Both the position numbers and the translations under genes were made by a program. A model generated the notes under the pieces. That model had not been told where the DNA came from. It was given only the letters and a program-made list of their open reading frames with translations, and searched no databases. Source: Chryseobacterium sp. 18061 (GTDB taxonomy: Bacteria > Pseudomonadota > Gammaproteobacteria > Enterobacterales > Enterobacteriaceae). Taken from it: 64,000 bases of DNA. The stretch spans positions 1 to 64,000 of the forward strand of contig CACSKA010000010.1 of assembly GCA_902706205.1 (NCBI GenBank), read 5' to 3'. This document shows positions 29,162-39,970 of this stretch, piece by piece (the stretch's first letter is position 1; every line of letters starts with the position of its first letter).

Positions 29162-29406
29162 ATGCCTGCAAGTCAGCGCATTGGCGTATATCCCTTGGCG
29201 GCCGGGGGAAGTTTACCGAAATATCCTATCATTGACCTGCTACGGTAAATCTAAGAGGCGCGGACGTACCGGTAGTCTGCTTAATCGTGCTATCTGGTAT
29301 TGCTCGGAAAAAACGACAGTTTTCTCACATATAATCTACTTTTAACGAGCTATCGAATCACCTACTATAGTCACTATTAATGGATAAAAACGGTCAGAGT
29401 GGAATG
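29162..29406. other. dnaJ-nhaA intergenic region
   Basis: No gene is seen between the dnaJ terminator and nhaA; E. coli carries insertion and hok-type sequences here, which are absent. A TATAAT (29330-29335) with a poor -35 lies ~75 bases before the nhaA start and may be its NhaR-dependent promoter. No other repeat or palindrome was recognised. Confidence 0.5.
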
Positions 29407-30585
29407 ATGAAACAGCTAAAAAGATTCTTTAACAATGAGGCGTCCGGGGGCGTGATCTTGATTATCGCCGCCGCGCTGGCGATGATCCTCGCCAACTCTG
29501 GAGCGACCAGCCACCTCTACGAGGCATTTCTTGCCACGCCGGTGCAGCTCAAAGTCGGCGCGCTGGAAATCAATAAGAATATGCTGCTGTGGATTAACGA
29601 CGCGCTGATGGCGGTGTTCTTCCTGCTCATTGGCCTTGAGGTCAAACGTGAGCTGATTGTCGGCTCGCTGGCCAGTCGTCGACAGGCTATTTTCCCAGTC
29701 ATTGCGGCTCTGGGCGGCATGGTGGTCCCGGCGCTGGTATACCTTGCCTTTAACTTCCAGGACCCGATTACGCGTGAAGGTTGGGCTATTCCGGCTGCGA
29801 CCGATATCGCCTTTGCGCTCGGTGTGCTGGCGCTGCTCGGCAGCCGTGTTCCGGCGTCGCTGAAAATTTTCCTGATGGCGCTGGCGATCATTGATGACCT
29901 GGGCGCTATCGTCATTATCGCGCTGTTTTATACCAGCGACCTTTCGCTCCTGTCGCTTGGCGTGGCTGCGGCGGCCATTGCGGCGCTGGCAATTCTGAAT
30001 TTGACGGGCGTACGCCGTACCGGGATATATATTCTGGTCGGGGTCATCTTGTGGACGGCGGTACTGAAATCAGGCGTGCATGCCACCCTGGCGGGCGTGA
30101 TTGTCGGTTTCTTCATTCCGCTGAAAGAGCAGAATGGCAAATCGCCGGCAGTGCAGCTTGAACACGTGCTGCATCCGTGGGTCGCGTACCTGATCCTGCC
30201 GTTGTTTGCGTTTGCCAACGCCGGTGTGTCGCTGCAGGGCGTGACGATTGAAGGGCTGACCTCGCTGCTGCCGTTGGGCATCATTGCCGGTCTGTTTATT
30301 GGTAAGCCGCTGGGTATTAGCCTGTTCTGCTGGCTGGCGCTGAAAATGAAATGGGCGACGCTGCCTGCGGGCACCACCTGCAAGCAAATTATGGCGGTCG
30401 GCGTGCTGTGCGGTATCGGCTTCACCATGTCGATATTCATTGCGTCGCTGGCTTTCGGGGACGTTGACCCGGCGCTGATTAACTGGGCGAAGCTCGGTAT
30501 TCTGATTGGTTCGGTGCTGTCGGCCGTGGTCGGTTATACCTTACTCAGAATGCGCACATCCTCAGATCAGGGACAGACGGCCTGA
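29407..30585 (+). CDS. nhaA: Na+/H+ antiporter NhaA
   Basis: An inner-membrane electrogenic antiporter (2 H+ in, 1 Na+ out) for sodium and alkaline stress. The 392 residues compare with 388 in E. coli. About 12 helices are visible with the functional motifs [19 protein letters not shown] (Asp133) and [17 protein letters not shown] (Asp163, Asp164), plus [11 protein letters not shown] and [16 protein letters not shown]. The start at 29407 gives [15 protein letters not shown], aligned to the E. coli N-terminus; in-frame ATGs at 29404 and 29380 are alternatives. The regulator gene nhaR follows. Confidence 0.95.
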   Translation: MKQLKRFFNNEASGGVILIIAAALAMILANSGATSHLYEAFLATPVQLKVGALEINKNMLLWINDALMAVFFLLIGLEVKRELIVGSLASRRQAIFPVIAALGGMVVPALVYLAFNFQDPITREGWAIPAATDIAFALGVLALLGSRVPASLKIFLMALAIIDDLGAIVIIALFYTSDLSLLSLGVAAAAIAALAILNLTGVRRTGIYILVGVILWTAVLKSGVHATLAGVIVGFFIPLKEQNGKSPAVQLEHVLHPWVAYLILPLFAFANAGVSLQGVTIEGLTSLLPLGIIAGLFIGKPLGISLFCWLALKMKWATLPAGTTCKQIMAVGVLCGIGFTMSIFIASLAFGDVDPALINWAKLGILIGSVLSAVVGYTLLRMRTSSDQGQTA

Positions 30586-30597
30586 CATCACATCACA

Positions 30598-30623
30598 AGA
30601 GAGCCCTGAGCGGCTCTCTTTTT
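30598..30623 (+). terminator. Hairpin between nhaA and nhaR
   Basis: AAGAGAGCC, loop CTGAG, CGGCTCTCTTTTT: a GC-containing stem with a T run in the 61-base gap. It may terminate or attenuate transcription between nhaA and nhaR. Confidence 0.75.
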
Positions 30624-30646
30624 GACATTCATCAGGGAGTGAAAAC

Positions 30647-31543
30647 ATGTCGCACATTAACTACAACCACCTGTACTACTTCTGGCACGTCTATAAAGAA
30701 GGCTCAGTGGTGGGCGCAGCGGAAGCGCTGTACCTGACGCCGCAGACCATCACCGGACAGATTAAAGCGCTGGAAGAGCGTCTGCAGGGCAAACTGTTTA
30801 AACGTAAGGGCAGGGGACTCGAGCCGAGTGAGCTGGGCGAGCTGGTTTTTCGCTACGCCGATAAAATGTTTACTCTGAGCCAGGAGATGCTCGACATCAT
30901 CAACTACCGCAAAGAGTCGAACCTGTTGTTCGATGTCGGTGTGGCGGATGCGCTGTCGAAACGGCTGGTCAGCGGTGTGCTGGATGCCGCTGTGGTTGAG
31001 GATGAGCAAATTCATCTGCGCTGCTATGAATCGACGCACGAGATGCTGCTGGAGCAGCTCAGTCAGCACAAGCTGGACATGATTATTTCCGATTGCCCGA
31101 TTGATTCGACGCAGCAGGAAGGGTTGTTCTCGGTGAAAATCGGCGAATGCAGCGTCAGCTTTTGGTGTATGAACCCGCTGCCGGTAAAACCCTTCCCGGC
31201 CTGCCTGGAAGAGCGCCGCTTGCTGATCCCAGGGCGTCGTTCGATGCTCGGACGCAAGCTGCTTAACTGGATTAACACTCAGGGGCTGAAAGTGGAAGTG
31301 CTGGGCGAGTTTGACGATGCCGCTCTGATGAAAGCCTTTGGGGCTGCACATAATGCGATTTTCGTCGCCCCGACGCTCTACGCGCATGATCTGTATGCGG
31401 ATGAAAACATTGTTGAAATCGGGCGAGTGGAAAACGTCATGGAGGAGTATCACGCGATATTTGCCGAACGCATGATTCAACACCCGGCGGTACAGCGTAT
31501 CTGTAATCGTGACTACTCGGCGCTGTTTGCATTGCCGCGTTAG
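30647..31543 (+). CDS. nhaR: LysR-family activator of nhaA, NhaR
   Basis: A sodium-responsive LysR activator of nhaA. The 298 residues are a little shorter than E. coli NhaR (301). The N-terminal winged helix runs [20 protein letters not shown] and on through [30 protein letters not shown] (residues ~1-60). The C-terminal effector domain includes [21 protein letters not shown] and [14 protein letters not shown]. It differs from E. coli mostly at the C-terminus (SALFALPR). A terminator shared with rpsT follows. Confidence 0.96.
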   Translation: MSHINYNHLYYFWHVYKEGSVVGAAEALYLTPQTITGQIKALEERLQGKLFKRKGRGLEPSELGELVFRYADKMFTLSQEMLDIINYRKESNLLFDVGVADALSKRLVSGVLDAAVVEDEQIHLRCYESTHEMLLEQLSQHKLDMIISDCPIDSTQQEGLFSVKIGECSVSFWCMNPLPVKPFPACLEERRLLIPGRRSMLGRKLLNWINTQGLKVEVLGEFDDAALMKAFGAAHNAIFVAPTLYAHDLYADENIVEIGRVENVMEEYHAIFAERMIQHPAVQRICNRDYSALFALPR

Positions 31544-31561
31544 GCAAAACGCAGATATAAA

Positions 31562-31586
31562 AAAACCCGCCGAGGCGGGCTTTTCT
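31562..31586 (+). terminator. Terminator between nhaR and rpsT
   Basis: AAAACCCGCC, loop GAG, GCGGGCTTTTCTT between the convergent stops of nhaR and rpsT; usable from both strands. Confidence 0.85.
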
Positions 31587-31612
31587 TCAACAAAGACTCA
31601 GCGAGTTGGCAA

Positions 31613-31897
<285 letters not shown>

Positions 31898-31923
31898 CTA
31901 TATAGACAATTCAAAGGCCGAGG

Positions 31924-31953
31924 AATATGCCCTCTTAGCCTTCTTTTGTCAAT
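31924..31953 (-). promoter_or_regulatory. rpsT promoter (P2-like)
   Basis: On the minus strand TTGACA (31948-31953), a 17-base spacer and CATATT (31924-31929), followed by a GC-rich TCCTCGGCC as in stringently controlled promoters. This corresponds to the proximal rpsT promoter of E. coli. Confidence 0.75.
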
Positions 31954-32146
31954 GGATTTGTGCAAATAAGCGCCGTTAGTAATACAACGCTTGGTTACGT
32001 AGTGATGGCGCAGGATTCTACCAGCTTGCGCCCACCGAATACAGCCTTTCTGCGATAAAAATCGCCAGTGACGCCAGATTTGAGTGGTGTTTACATCAAG
32101 GTAGATGAAATCGTTGCATCTTTCGTAAACGAGGTGCAATCGGCGG

Positions 32147-32175
32147 TTAACGTCGCCTGCTCTACAAGGTATACT
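32147..32175 (+). promoter_or_regulatory. ribF operon promoter
   Basis: TTAACG (32147-32152), a 17-base spacer and TATACT (32170-32175), 30 bases before the ribF ATG. It is likely to drive ribF-ileS-lspA and downstream genes. Confidence 0.7.
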
Positions 32176-32204
32176 TTCACGATTTTCACTGTATTGAGCC
32201 AGAC

Positions 32205-33143
32205 ATGAAGCTGATACGCGGCATACATAATCAAGGCCAGGCACCGCATGGGTGCGTGTTAACCATTGGCAATTTCGACGGCGTGCACCGTGGGCATCAG
32301 GCGCTATTAGAGCGTTTGCGTGCAGAAGGACGTGAGCGCGGCCTGCCAGTTGTGGTGGTGATTTTTGAGCCGCAGCCGCTGGAGCTTTTCGCGACGGATA
32401 AAGCCCCGGCGCGTCTGACGCGTTTGCGCGATAAGGTCCGTTATCTGGACGAAAGCGGCGTGGACTACGTTCTTTGCATCCGCTTTGACCGCCGTTTCGC
32501 GGCCCTGACGGCGCAGGAGTTTATCAGCGAGCTGCTGGTGAAACGCCTTGGCGTACGGTATCTGGCGGTTGGTGATGATTTCCGCTTCGGCGCTGGTCGC
32601 GAAGGGGATTTCTTGTTATTACAGAAGGCAGGCGCGGAATTCGGTTTTGACGTCACCAGTACCCAAACGTTTTGTGAAGGTGGTTTGCGCATCAGTAGCA
32701 CTGCGGTGCGTCAGGCACTGGCTGAGGATGATCTCGAGCTTGCGCAAACGCTGCTGGGCCATCCTTTCAGCATTTCTGGGCGCGTGGTTCACGGTGATGA
32801 ACTCGGGCGCACCATTGGTTTCCCGACGGCGAATATACCGCTACGCCGTCAGGTTTCCCCGGTTAAAGGGGTTTATGCGGTGGAAGTGGCGGGGCTTGGC
32901 GACAGATTGCTGCCAGGCGTGGCCAATATCGGCACCCGCCCAACAGTCGCTGGCGTGCGCCAGCAACTGGAAGTACATCTGTTAGACGTTGTAATGGACC
33001 TCTATGGTCGCCATATAGACGTCATACTGCGTAAAAAAATACGCAACGAGCAGCGATTTTCATCGCTGGACGAATTAAAAGCGCAAATTGCGCGTGATGA
33101 ATTAACGGCTCGCGAGTTGTTCGGGCTATCAAACCCGGCGTAA
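32205..33143 (+). CDS. ribF: Bifunctional riboflavin kinase / FAD synthetase
   Basis: Makes FMN from riboflavin, then FAD. The product has 312 residues (E. coli 313). The N-terminal nucleotidyltransferase has GNFDGVHRGHQALLERL (~22-38) and the GRISSTAVRQ-like motif RISSTAVRQAL (~163). The C-terminal riboflavin kinase domain has GDELGRTIGFPTANI (~198) and VANIGTRPTV. It heads the conserved ribF-ileS-lspA-fkpB-ispH operon, with ileS 32 bases downstream. Confidence 0.97.
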   Translation: MKLIRGIHNQGQAPHGCVLTIGNFDGVHRGHQALLERLRAEGRERGLPVVVVIFEPQPLELFATDKAPARLTRLRDKVRYLDESGVDYVLCIRFDRRFAALTAQEFISELLVKRLGVRYLAVGDDFRFGAGREGDFLLLQKAGAEFGFDVTSTQTFCEGGLRISSTAVRQALAEDDLELAQTLLGHPFSISGRVVHGDELGRTIGFPTANIPLRRQVSPVKGVYAVEVAGLGDRLLPGVANIGTRPTVAGVRQQLEVHLLDVVMDLYGRHIDVILRKKIRNEQRFSSLDELKAQIARDELTARELFGLSNPA

Positions 33144-33175
33144 TGCCAACGTAAATATACGGAAACGAGAATCTG

Positions 33176-35992
33176 ATGAGTGACTATAAATCAACCCTGA
33201 ATTTGCCGGAAACAGGGTTCCCGATGCGTGGCGACCTCGCCAAACGCGAACCGGGAATGCTGGCCCGTTGGACCGATGATGACCTTTACGGCGTCATCCG
33301 TGCAGCGAAAAAAGGCAAAAAGACGTTCATTCTGCATGATGGCCCTCCATATGCGAATGGCAGCATTCATATTGGTCACTCCGTCAACAAGATTCTGAAA
33401 GACATTATCGTTAAGTCCAAAGGCCTGACGGGCTTTGACTCGCCGTACGTGCCGGGTTGGGACTGCCACGGTTTGCCAATCGAACTGAAAGTTGAGCAGG
33501 AATTCGGTAAGCCTGGTGAGAAATTCACCGCGGCAGAATTCCGCGCGAAATGCCGTGAATATGCGGCCACTCAGGTTAACGGCCAGCGTGAAGACTTCAT
33601 CCGTCTGGGCGTGCTGGGCGACTGGTCCCGTCCGTACCTGACCATGGACTTCAACACCGAAGCCAACATCATTCGTGCGCTGGGTAAAATCATCGGCAAC
33701 GGCCACCTGCATAAAGGCGCGAAGCCTGTGCACTGGTGTGTTGACTGCCGTTCTGCGCTGGCTGAAGCGGAAGTTGAATACTATGACAAAACCTCTCCGT
33801 CCATTGACGTGGCGTTCAACGCTGTCGATCAGGATGCGGTGAAGGCGAAATTTGGTGTAGCTTCCGTCAATGGCCCAATTTCTCTGGTTATCTGGACCAC
33901 CACTCCGTGGACGCTGCCCGCTAACCGCGCAATCTCTCTGTCAGCAGAGTTTGAATATGCACTGGTGCAGGTAGAAGGTCAGGCAATCATCCTGGCGAAA
34001 GACCTGGTTGAGAGCGTGCTGAAACGCACGAACATCACCGATTACACCGTGCTCGGCGCCGTGAAAGGTGATGAGCTGGAACTGATGCGCTTCAAGCATC
34101 CATTCCTCGATTTCGACGTTCCGGCGATCCTTGGCGATCACGTTACCCTGGACGCGGGTACCGGTGCGGTACACACCGCCGGTGGCCACGGCCCTGACGA
34201 CTACACCATCAGCCAGAAATACGGTCTGGAAATCGCGAACCCGGTTGGACCGGACGGCGCGTATATGGCGGGCACTTATCCTCTGCTTGACGGTGTGAAC
34301 GTCTTTAAAGCTAACGACGTTATCGTCAACATGCTGCGTGAAAGCGGCGCGCTGCTGCACGTTGAGAAGCTGGTTCACAGCTATCCGTGCTGCTGGCGTC
34401 ACAAAACGCCGATCATCTTCCGTGCGACCCCACAGTGGTTCATCAGCATGGATCAGAAAGGCCTGCGTGAGCAGTCGCTGAAAGAGATCAAAGACGTGCA
34501 GTGGATCCCGGACTGGGGCCAGGCGCGCATCGAATCAATGGTCGCGAACCGTCCTGACTGGTGCATCTCCCGTCAGCGTACGTGGGGTGTGCCAATGTCA
34601 CTGTTCGTTCACAAAGAGACGCAGGAACTGCACCCGCGCACGCTTGAGCTGATGGAAGAAGTGGCTAAGCGTGTTGAGCAGGACGGCATTCAGGCGTGGT
34701 GGGATCTTGACCCGCGCGACATCATGGGTGACGACGCTGACACCTACGAGAAAGTGCCAGATACCCTCGACGTGTGGTTCGATTCCGGTTCTACCCACTC
34801 GTCTGTGGTTGACGTGCGTCCGGAGTTCTCCGGTCACGCGGCGGATATGTATCTGGAAGGTTCTGACCAGCATCGCGGTTGGTTCATGTCTTCCCTGATG
34901 ATTTCTACGGCGATGAAAGGCAAAGCGCCTTACCGTCAGGTACTGACCCACGGTTTCACCGTTGATGGTCAGGGCCGAAAAATGTCCAAGTCGATCGGAA
35001 ATACCGTATCGCCGCAGGACGTCATGAACAAACTGGGCGCGGATATCCTGCGTCTGTGGGTGGCTTCCACCGACTACACCGGTGAAATGGCGGTCTCAGA
35101 TGAGATCCTCAAACGTGCTGCCGACAGCTATCGTCGTATCCGTAACACCGCGCGCTTCTTGCTGGCGAACCTCAACGGTTTCGATCCGCTAAAAGACATG
35201 GTGAAACCGGAAGAGATGGTAGTACTGGATCGCTGGGCAGTGGGTTGTGCGCAGGCCGCACAGGAAGACATTCTGAAAGCGTATGAGACTTACGATTTCC
35301 ACGAAGTGGTGCAGCGCCTGATGCGCTTCTGCTCCATCGAAATGGGCTCGTTCTATCTCGACATCATCAAAGACCGTCAGTACACCGCGAAACCCGACAG
35401 CGTTGCACGTCGTAGCTGCCAGACCGCGCTGTATCATATCGCGGAAGCACTGGTTCGTTGGATGGCACCCATCATGTCCTTCACCGCCGATGAAATCTGG
35501 GGCTACCTGCCAGGCTCGCGCGAGAAGTACGTCTTTACTGGCGAGTGGTATACCGGCCTGTTTGGCCTGGCAGACACCGAAGCGATGAACGATGGTTTCT
35601 GGGACGAACTGCTGAAAGTGCGCAGCGAAGTGAACAAAGTCATCGAGCAGGCGCGTGCCGATAAGAAAGTTGGCGGTTCTCTGGAAGCGGCGGTCACGCT
35701 GTATGCCGAGCCAGAACTGGCGGCAAAACTGACAGCGCTGGGTGATGAATTGCGATTTGTCCTGTTGACCTCCGGGGCCTCCGTTGCGGATTATGCTGCG
35801 GCAACTGCCGAAGCGCAGCAGAGCGAATTGCTGAAAGGTTTGAAGGTGGCGTTGCAAAAAGCCGAAGGTGATAAGTGCCCGCGCTGCTGGCATTACACCA
35901 CCGATATCGGTCAGGTGGCGGAACACGCAGACATCTGCGGCCGCTGTGTCAGCAATATCGCCGGTGCCGGCGAAAAACGTAAGTTTGCCTGA
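33176..35992 (+). CDS. ileS: Isoleucyl-tRNA synthetase
   Basis: A class I aminoacyl-tRNA synthetase charging tRNA-Ile with editing of Val-tRNA. The 938 residues match E. coli. The HIGH motif is in [17 protein letters not shown] (~58-74). The CP1 editing domain includes [23 protein letters not shown] is near 602. The C-terminal zinc motif [10 protein letters not shown]...CGRC is near 901-924. The stop TGA overlaps the lspA ATG by one base. Confidence 0.98.
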   Translation: MSDYKSTLNLPETGFPMRGDLAKREPGMLARWTDDDLYGVIRAAKKGKKTFILHDGPPYANGSIHIGHSVNKILKDIIVKSKGLTGFDSPYVPGWDCHGLPIELKVEQEFGKPGEKFTAAEFRAKCREYAATQVNGQREDFIRLGVLGDWSRPYLTMDFNTEANIIRALGKIIGNGHLHKGAKPVHWCVDCRSALAEAEVEYYDKTSPSIDVAFNAVDQDAVKAKFGVASVNGPISLVIWTTTPWTLPANRAISLSAEFEYALVQVEGQAIILAKDLVESVLKRTNITDYTVLGAVKGDELELMRFKHPFLDFDVPAILGDHVTLDAGTGAVHTAGGHGPDDYTISQKYGLEIANPVGPDGAYMAGTYPLLDGVNVFKANDVIVNMLRESGALLHVEKLVHSYPCCWRHKTPIIFRATPQWFISMDQKGLREQSLKEIKDVQWIPDWGQARIESMVANRPDWCISRQRTWGVPMSLFVHKETQELHPRTLELMEEVAKRVEQDGIQAWWDLDPRDIMGDDADTYEKVPDTLDVWFDSGSTHSSVVDVRPEFSGHAADMYLEGSDQHRGWFMSSLMISTAMKGKAPYRQVLTHGFTVDGQGRKMSKSIGNTVSPQDVMNKLGADILRLWVASTDYTGEMAVSDEILKRAADSYRRIRNTARFLLANLNGFDPLKDMVKPEEMVVLDRWAVGCAQAAQEDILKAYETYDFHEVVQRLMRFCSIEMGSFYLDIIKDRQYTAKPDSVARRSCQTALYHIAEALVRWMAPIMSFTADEIWGYLPGSREKYVFTGEWYTGLFGLADTEAMNDGFWDELLKVRSEVNKVIEQARADKKVGGSLEAAVTLYAEPELAAKLTALGDELRFVLLTSGASVADYAAATAEAQQSELLKGLKVALQKAEGDKCPRCWHYTTDIGQVAEHADICGRCVSNIAGAGEKRKFA

Positions 35993-36492
35993 TGAGTCAA
36001 TCACTCTGTAAAAGCGGACTGCGCTGGCTGTGGCTGGTCGTGGTTGTGCTGATTATCGATCTTGGCAGCAAGTTCCTGATCCTCCAGCATTTCATGCTGG
36101 GGGAAACGGTCTCTCTGTTCCCATCGTTGAACCTGCACTACGCCCGCAATTATGGCGCGGCGTTTAGCTTCCTCGCCGACAGCGGTGGCTGGCAGCGTTG
36201 GTTCTTTGCTGGCATCGCCATCGGCATCTGTGTGATTTTGGCGGTACTGATGTACCGCTCGAAAGCCACCCAGAAGCTGAACAACATCGCCTATGCGCTC
36301 ATTATTGGCGGCGCGTTGGGTAACCTGTTTGACCGGTTGTGGCACGGTTTCGTGGTCGACATGATCGACTTCTACGTCGGCAACTGGCACTTCGCGACCT
36401 TCAACCTTGCCGATTCTGCAATTTGTATCGGCGCGGCATTGGTCGTGCTAGAAGGCTTCTTGCCTAACGCGGCGAAGAGCAAACAGGCATAA
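35992..36492 (+). CDS. lspA: Lipoprotein signal peptidase II
   Basis: A membrane aspartyl protease that removes prolipoprotein signal peptides. The product has 166 residues with four hydrophobic segments. Catalytic regions are [38 protein letters not shown] (first Asp) and [15 protein letters not shown] (second Asp). It is translationally coupled to ileS by the one-base stop/start overlap. A BIME pair separates it from fkpB. Confidence 0.97.
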   Translation: MSQSLCKSGLRWLWLVVVVLIIDLGSKFLILQHFMLGETVSLFPSLNLHYARNYGAAFSFLADSGGWQRWFFAGIAIGICVILAVLMYRSKATQKLNNIAYALIIGGALGNLFDRLWHGFVVDMIDFYVGNWHFATFNLADSAICIGAALVVLEGFLPNAAKSKQA

Positions 36493-36497
36493 CAAAA

Positions 36498-36570
36498 CTG
36501 CCGGGCGGCGCTGCGCTTGCTCCGGCAGTCGAACTCTGCAGGCCCGGTAAGCGTTATCGCCGCCGGGCAA
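36498..36570. repeat. BIME: two REP units
   Basis: Two REP-like palindromic units: TGCCGGGCGGCGCTGCGCTT ending CTCCGGCA (36500-36528), and GGCCCGGTAAGCGTTATCGC ending CGCCGGGCA (36541-36569), in opposite orientation and separated by a short linker. They fill most of the lspA-fkpB gap inside the operon, where they could stabilise the upstream transcript. Confidence 0.85.
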
Positions 36571-36597
36571 ATAGCCTAAACTTTAGAGCAAATTTGC

Positions 36598-37047
36598 ATG
36601 TCTAAATCTGTACAGAGCAATAGCGCGGTGCTGGTGCACTTCACGCTGAAACTCGAAGATGGCTCCACGGCTGAATCCACCCGTAACAACGGCAAACCTG
36701 CGCTGTTTCGTTTGGGTGATGCCTCGCTGTCAGAAGGGCTGGAGCAACATCTGCTGGGCTTGAAAGAGGGTGATAAGACCACCTTTTCCCTGGAGCCTGA
36801 TGCGGCCTTTGGCGTACCGAGTCCGGATCTGGTTCAGTACTTCTCGCGTCGCGAGTTTTTAGATGCAGGCGAGCCAGATATTGGCGCGATCATGCTCTTT
36901 ACCGCAATGGATGGCAGCGAAATGCCAGGGGTTATTCGTGAAGTTAACGGCGACTCGATCACCGTCGATTTCAACCACCCGCTGGCGGGGCGTACCGTTC
37001 ATTTTGATATTGAAGTGCTGGAGATAGACCCGGCACTGGAGGCATAA
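36598..37047 (+). CDS. fkpB: FKBP-type peptidyl-prolyl isomerase FkpB (SlpA family)
   Basis: A 149-residue SlyD/SlpA-like FKBP, the E. coli length. It starts [23 protein letters not shown]. The FKBP core includes [24 protein letters not shown] and [22 protein letters not shown], interrupted by the insert-in-flap region. It lacks the histidine-rich tail of SlyD. ispH follows after one base, as in E. coli. Confidence 0.95.
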   Translation: MSKSVQSNSAVLVHFTLKLEDGSTAESTRNNGKPALFRLGDASLSEGLEQHLLGLKEGDKTTFSLEPDAAFGVPSPDLVQYFSRREFLDAGEPDIGAIMLFTAMDGSEMPGVIREVNGDSITVDFNHPLAGRTVHFDIEVLEIDPALEA

Positions 37048-37048
37048 A

Positions 37049-37999
37049 ATGCAGATCCTGTTGGCCAACCCGCGCGGTTTCTGCGCCGGTGTAGACCGCG
37101 CTATCAGCATTGTTGAAAACGCGTTGGAGATCTTCGGCGCGCCGATTTACGTCCGCCATGAAGTGGTGCACAACCGCTACGTGGTCGACAGCCTACGTCA
37201 GCGCGGCGCTATCTTTATCGAACAAATCAGCGAAGTGCCGGACGGCACTATCCTGATTTTCTCCGCGCACGGCGTTTCTCAGGCGGTACGCAACGAAGCC
37301 AAAAGCCGCGACTTGACGGTCTTCGACGCCACGTGTCCACTGGTGACCAAAGTGCACATGGAAGTCGCCCGCGCCAGCCGTCGTGGCGAAGAGTCGATTC
37401 TGATTGGCCACGCTGGTCACCCGGAAGTTGAAGGCACTATGGGCCAGTACAGCAATCCGGCCGGAGGCATGTATCTGGTCGAGTCGCCGGAAGACGTCTG
37501 GAAGCTGAATGTTAAGAACGAAGTCCGTCTGTCATTCATGACTCAAACGACGCTCTCCGTCGACGATACGTCAGATGTGATTGATGCCCTGCGCCAACGT
37601 TTCCCGAAAATCGTTGGGCCGCGTAAGGACGACATTTGTTACGCGACGACTAACCGTCAGGAAGCCGTGCGCGACCTCGCACAGCGCGCAGATGTAGTGC
37701 TGGTCGTGGGGTCGAAAAACTCTTCTAACTCCAACCGTCTGGCCGAGCTTGCTCAACGTATGGGCAAAGCGGCATTCCTGATTGATGATTCCACCGATAT
37801 CCAGGAAGAGTGGGTGAAAACCGCTGGCTGCGTCGGCGTCACCGCCGGAGCCTCCGCGCCGGACATTCTGGTGCAGAACGTGATTTCACGTCTGCAGGAA
37901 CTCGGCGGCGGTGATGCCATCCCGCTTGAAGGCCGCGAAGAAAACATCGTGTTTGAAGTGCCGAAAGAACTTCGACTCGACATTCGCGAAGTGGAATAA
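37049..37999 (+). CDS. ispH: 4-hydroxy-3-methylbut-2-enyl diphosphate reductase
   Basis: The last enzyme of the MEP isoprenoid pathway, producing IPP and DMAPP with a 4Fe-4S cluster. The 316 residues match E. coli. The three cluster cysteines are in [13 protein letters not shown] (Cys12), [12 protein letters not shown] (Cys96) and [12 protein letters not shown] (Cys197). The catalytic region [10 protein letters not shown] is present. It ends the ribF operon with a terminator 28 bases downstream. Confidence 0.98.
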   Translation: MQILLANPRGFCAGVDRAISIVENALEIFGAPIYVRHEVVHNRYVVDSLRQRGAIFIEQISEVPDGTILIFSAHGVSQAVRNEAKSRDLTVFDATCPLVTKVHMEVARASRRGEESILIGHAGHPEVEGTMGQYSNPAGGMYLVESPEDVWKLNVKNEVRLSFMTQTTLSVDDTSDVIDALRQRFPKIVGPRKDDICYATTNRQEAVRDLAQRADVVLVVGSKNSSNSNRLAELAQRMGKAAFLIDDSTDIQEEWVKTAGCVGVTAGASAPDILVQNVISRLQELGGGDAIPLEGREENIVFEVPKELRLDIREVE

Positions 38000-38021
38000 G
38001 TTTTTTATCCGCGCTATATGA

Positions 38022-38052
38022 AAAAATGCCAGGCTAACACCTGGCTTTTTTT
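38022..38052 (+). terminator. Terminator after ispH
   Basis: AAAAATGCCAGG, loop CTAACA, CCTGGCTTTTTTTA: a six-pair GC-rich stem with a T run between ispH and rihC. Confidence 0.88.
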
Positions 38053-38063
38053 ATGGAGGAATC

Positions 38064-38978
38064 ATGCCCTTATCATTTATTCTCGACACCGACCCTGGCA
38101 TCGACGACGCCGCCGCCATTGCCGCGGCGCTGTTTTCCCCTGAACTCAAACTCCAGCTGATTACTACCGTCGCCGGGAACGTCTCCGTAGAGAAAACAAC
38201 GCGTAACGCCCTGCAATTGCTGCATTTCTGGCAGGCAGATGTGCCGGTCGCCCAGGGGGCAGCCACGCCGTTGTTGCGACCGCTGCGCGATGCCGCCTAT
38301 GTGCATGGCGAATCAGGAATGGAAGGCTACGACTTTGTCGATCACCAGCGTCAGCCGCTGGCAAAACCCGCTTTCATTGCTATTCGTGATGCGCTGATGA
38401 GCGCCCCGGAGCCGTTGACGCTGGTGGCGATTGGCCCGCTGACCAACATTGCTCTGCTGCTGACACAGTATCCGGAGTGCAAATTCAATATCCGCCGCTT
38501 GGTGATTATGGGCGGTTCGGCTGGACGCGGTAACTTTACGCCGAATGCAGAATTCAATATTGCCATCGACCCGGAAGCCGCTGAGCGCGTGTTCCAGAGC
38601 GGAATTGAGATTGTGATGTGCGGCCTCGATGTCACCAATCAGGCGTTGTTAACCCCGGAATATCTGGCGACGCTGCCTGAAGTGAACCAGACCGGGAAAA
38701 TGCTACATTCGCTATTTAGTCACTATCGCAGCGGCAGCATGGGCAGCGGCCTACGGATGCATGACCTCTGCGCCATCGCCTGGCTGGTGCGCCCGGAATT
38801 ATTCACCCTCAGGCCGTGTTTTGTGGCGGTGGAAACCCAGGGAACCTGGACTGCCGGCACCACGGTGGTCGATATCGAAAACCGCTACGAGCGTCCGGCA
38901 AACGCGCAGGTGGCGTTGGATCTGGACGTCGACGGCTTCCGTCAGTGGGTGGCAGAAGTGATCGCGCTGGCGCCGTAA
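38064..38978 (+). CDS. rihC: Ribonucleoside hydrolase RihC
   Basis: Hydrolyses purine and pyrimidine ribonucleosides to base and ribose. The product has 304 residues. The N-terminal calcium-binding [11 protein letters not shown] (~8-18) and the [27 protein letters not shown] and [26 protein letters not shown] motifs are those of inosine-uridine nucleoside hydrolases. Context (after ispH) is the same as E. coli rihC. It converges on the LysR gene with a six-base gap. Confidence 0.95.
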   Translation: MPLSFILDTDPGIDDAAAIAAALFSPELKLQLITTVAGNVSVEKTTRNALQLLHFWQADVPVAQGAATPLLRPLRDAAYVHGESGMEGYDFVDHQRQPLAKPAFIAIRDALMSAPEPLTLVAIGPLTNIALLLTQYPECKFNIRRLVIMGGSAGRGNFTPNAEFNIAIDPEAAERVFQSGIEIVMCGLDVTNQALLTPEYLATLPEVNQTGKMLHSLFSHYRSGSMGSGLRMHDLCAIAWLVRPELFTLRPCFVAVETQGTWTAGTTVVDIENRYERPANAQVALDLDVDGFRQWVAEVIALAP

Positions 38979-38984
38979 GCGCAG

Positions 38985-39878
38985 CTAAATCTTCTCGCTG
39001 AGATAATCGATCATCGCCCGCATTCTGGCGGGCATGTGTTTATTGCCCGACCACAGCAGCCAAAGCTGGCCAGAGTAGCGGCTGATAAATTCCCATTCCG
39101 GCAGTACCTGCACAATGTCGCCGTTTTCCAACGCTTCTCGGGCGGTAAACAGCGGCAGGCTGCCAATTCCCAGATGCTGTTTGACGGCGTCCAGACGCAC
39201 CGCGGTATGGTTGGCGGCATAACGGCCCTGAGTCTGAATAGTCTCCGTTTTTCCCTCGCGTCGAAATTTCCAGCGTGCGTCTGCAGGCATTTCACCGAGG
39301 CTAATACAGCTATGCGCGGCCAGCTCCTGTGGGGTTTTGGGCGTACCGTGCTGCTGCAAATACGCGGGTGTAGCGCAGATGATATGCGTGACCGGCATCA
39401 GCGGCTTGCCGTGCAGCCCGGGAGACGGGGAATGGGTAATGCGTAGCGCCAGATCGATCCCGTCATCGATGAAATCCAGATAGCGATCCTCCAGCCGCAG
39501 ACAAACGTCCACCTGCGGATAGCGCGTCAGAAATTCCATCATCAGAGGATGAACCACAAACCGCCCGACGGCTTTCGGCACGCTGAGCGTCAGTTTTCCC
39601 TGCGCGATGACCTGCTCACGGTTGGCGCCGTCCATCGCCTGGCGCGCGGCCTCAAGCATCTGCTGCGCATGTTGATAAACGGTCTTCCCGCTGTCGCTCA
39701 GACGCAGTTTTCGCGTTGTCCGGTGCAGCAATTTGCTGCCAATTTCATGTTCCAGTCGAGAAATGCTGCGACTAATGGCTGAAGGCGTCGCCCCACATTT
39801 TCGGGCTACGGCGGAGAAACTGCCCTGGTCGACAACCTGGACGAACAGCGCAAGGTCGGGAAGTAAGCTCAGATTCAT
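38985..39878 (-). CDS. LysR-family transcriptional regulator
   Basis: A 297-residue LysR regulator not found here in E. coli. The N-terminal winged helix is MNLSLLPDLALFVQVVDQGS to SRSISRLEHEIGSKLLHRTTRKLRLSDSG split across residues 1-60. The effector domain has the CrgA/DmlR-like style VDVCLRLEDRYLDFIDDGIDLALRI. The start was put at 39878 (MNLSLLPD); the open frame extends upstream through the divergent promoter region but that part has no family look. It is divergent from the AlaX-type gene with 92 bases between starts, so it may regulate it. Its target is otherwise unknown. Confidence 0.88.
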   Translation of the reverse strand: MNLSLLPDLALFVQVVDQGSFSAVARKCGATPSAISRSISRLEHEIGSKLLHRTTRKLRLSDSGKTVYQHAQQMLEAARQAMDGANREQVIAQGKLTLSVPKAVGRFVVHPLMMEFLTRYPQVDVCLRLEDRYLDFIDDGIDLALRITHSPSPGLHGKPLMPVTHIICATPAYLQQHGTPKTPQELAAHSCISLGEMPADARWKFRREGKTETIQTQGRYAANHTAVRLDAVKQHLGIGSLPLFTAREALENGDIVQVLPEWEFISRYSGQLWLLWSGNKHMPARMRAMIDYLSEKI

Positions 39879-39970
39879 TTGTGCCTGCTGCGCAAAAGTG
39901 CATTGAGAATGAATGGGATTATCGTCACGGATGATATCAATATACTGTCCATAACCAGAGGAGAACAACC

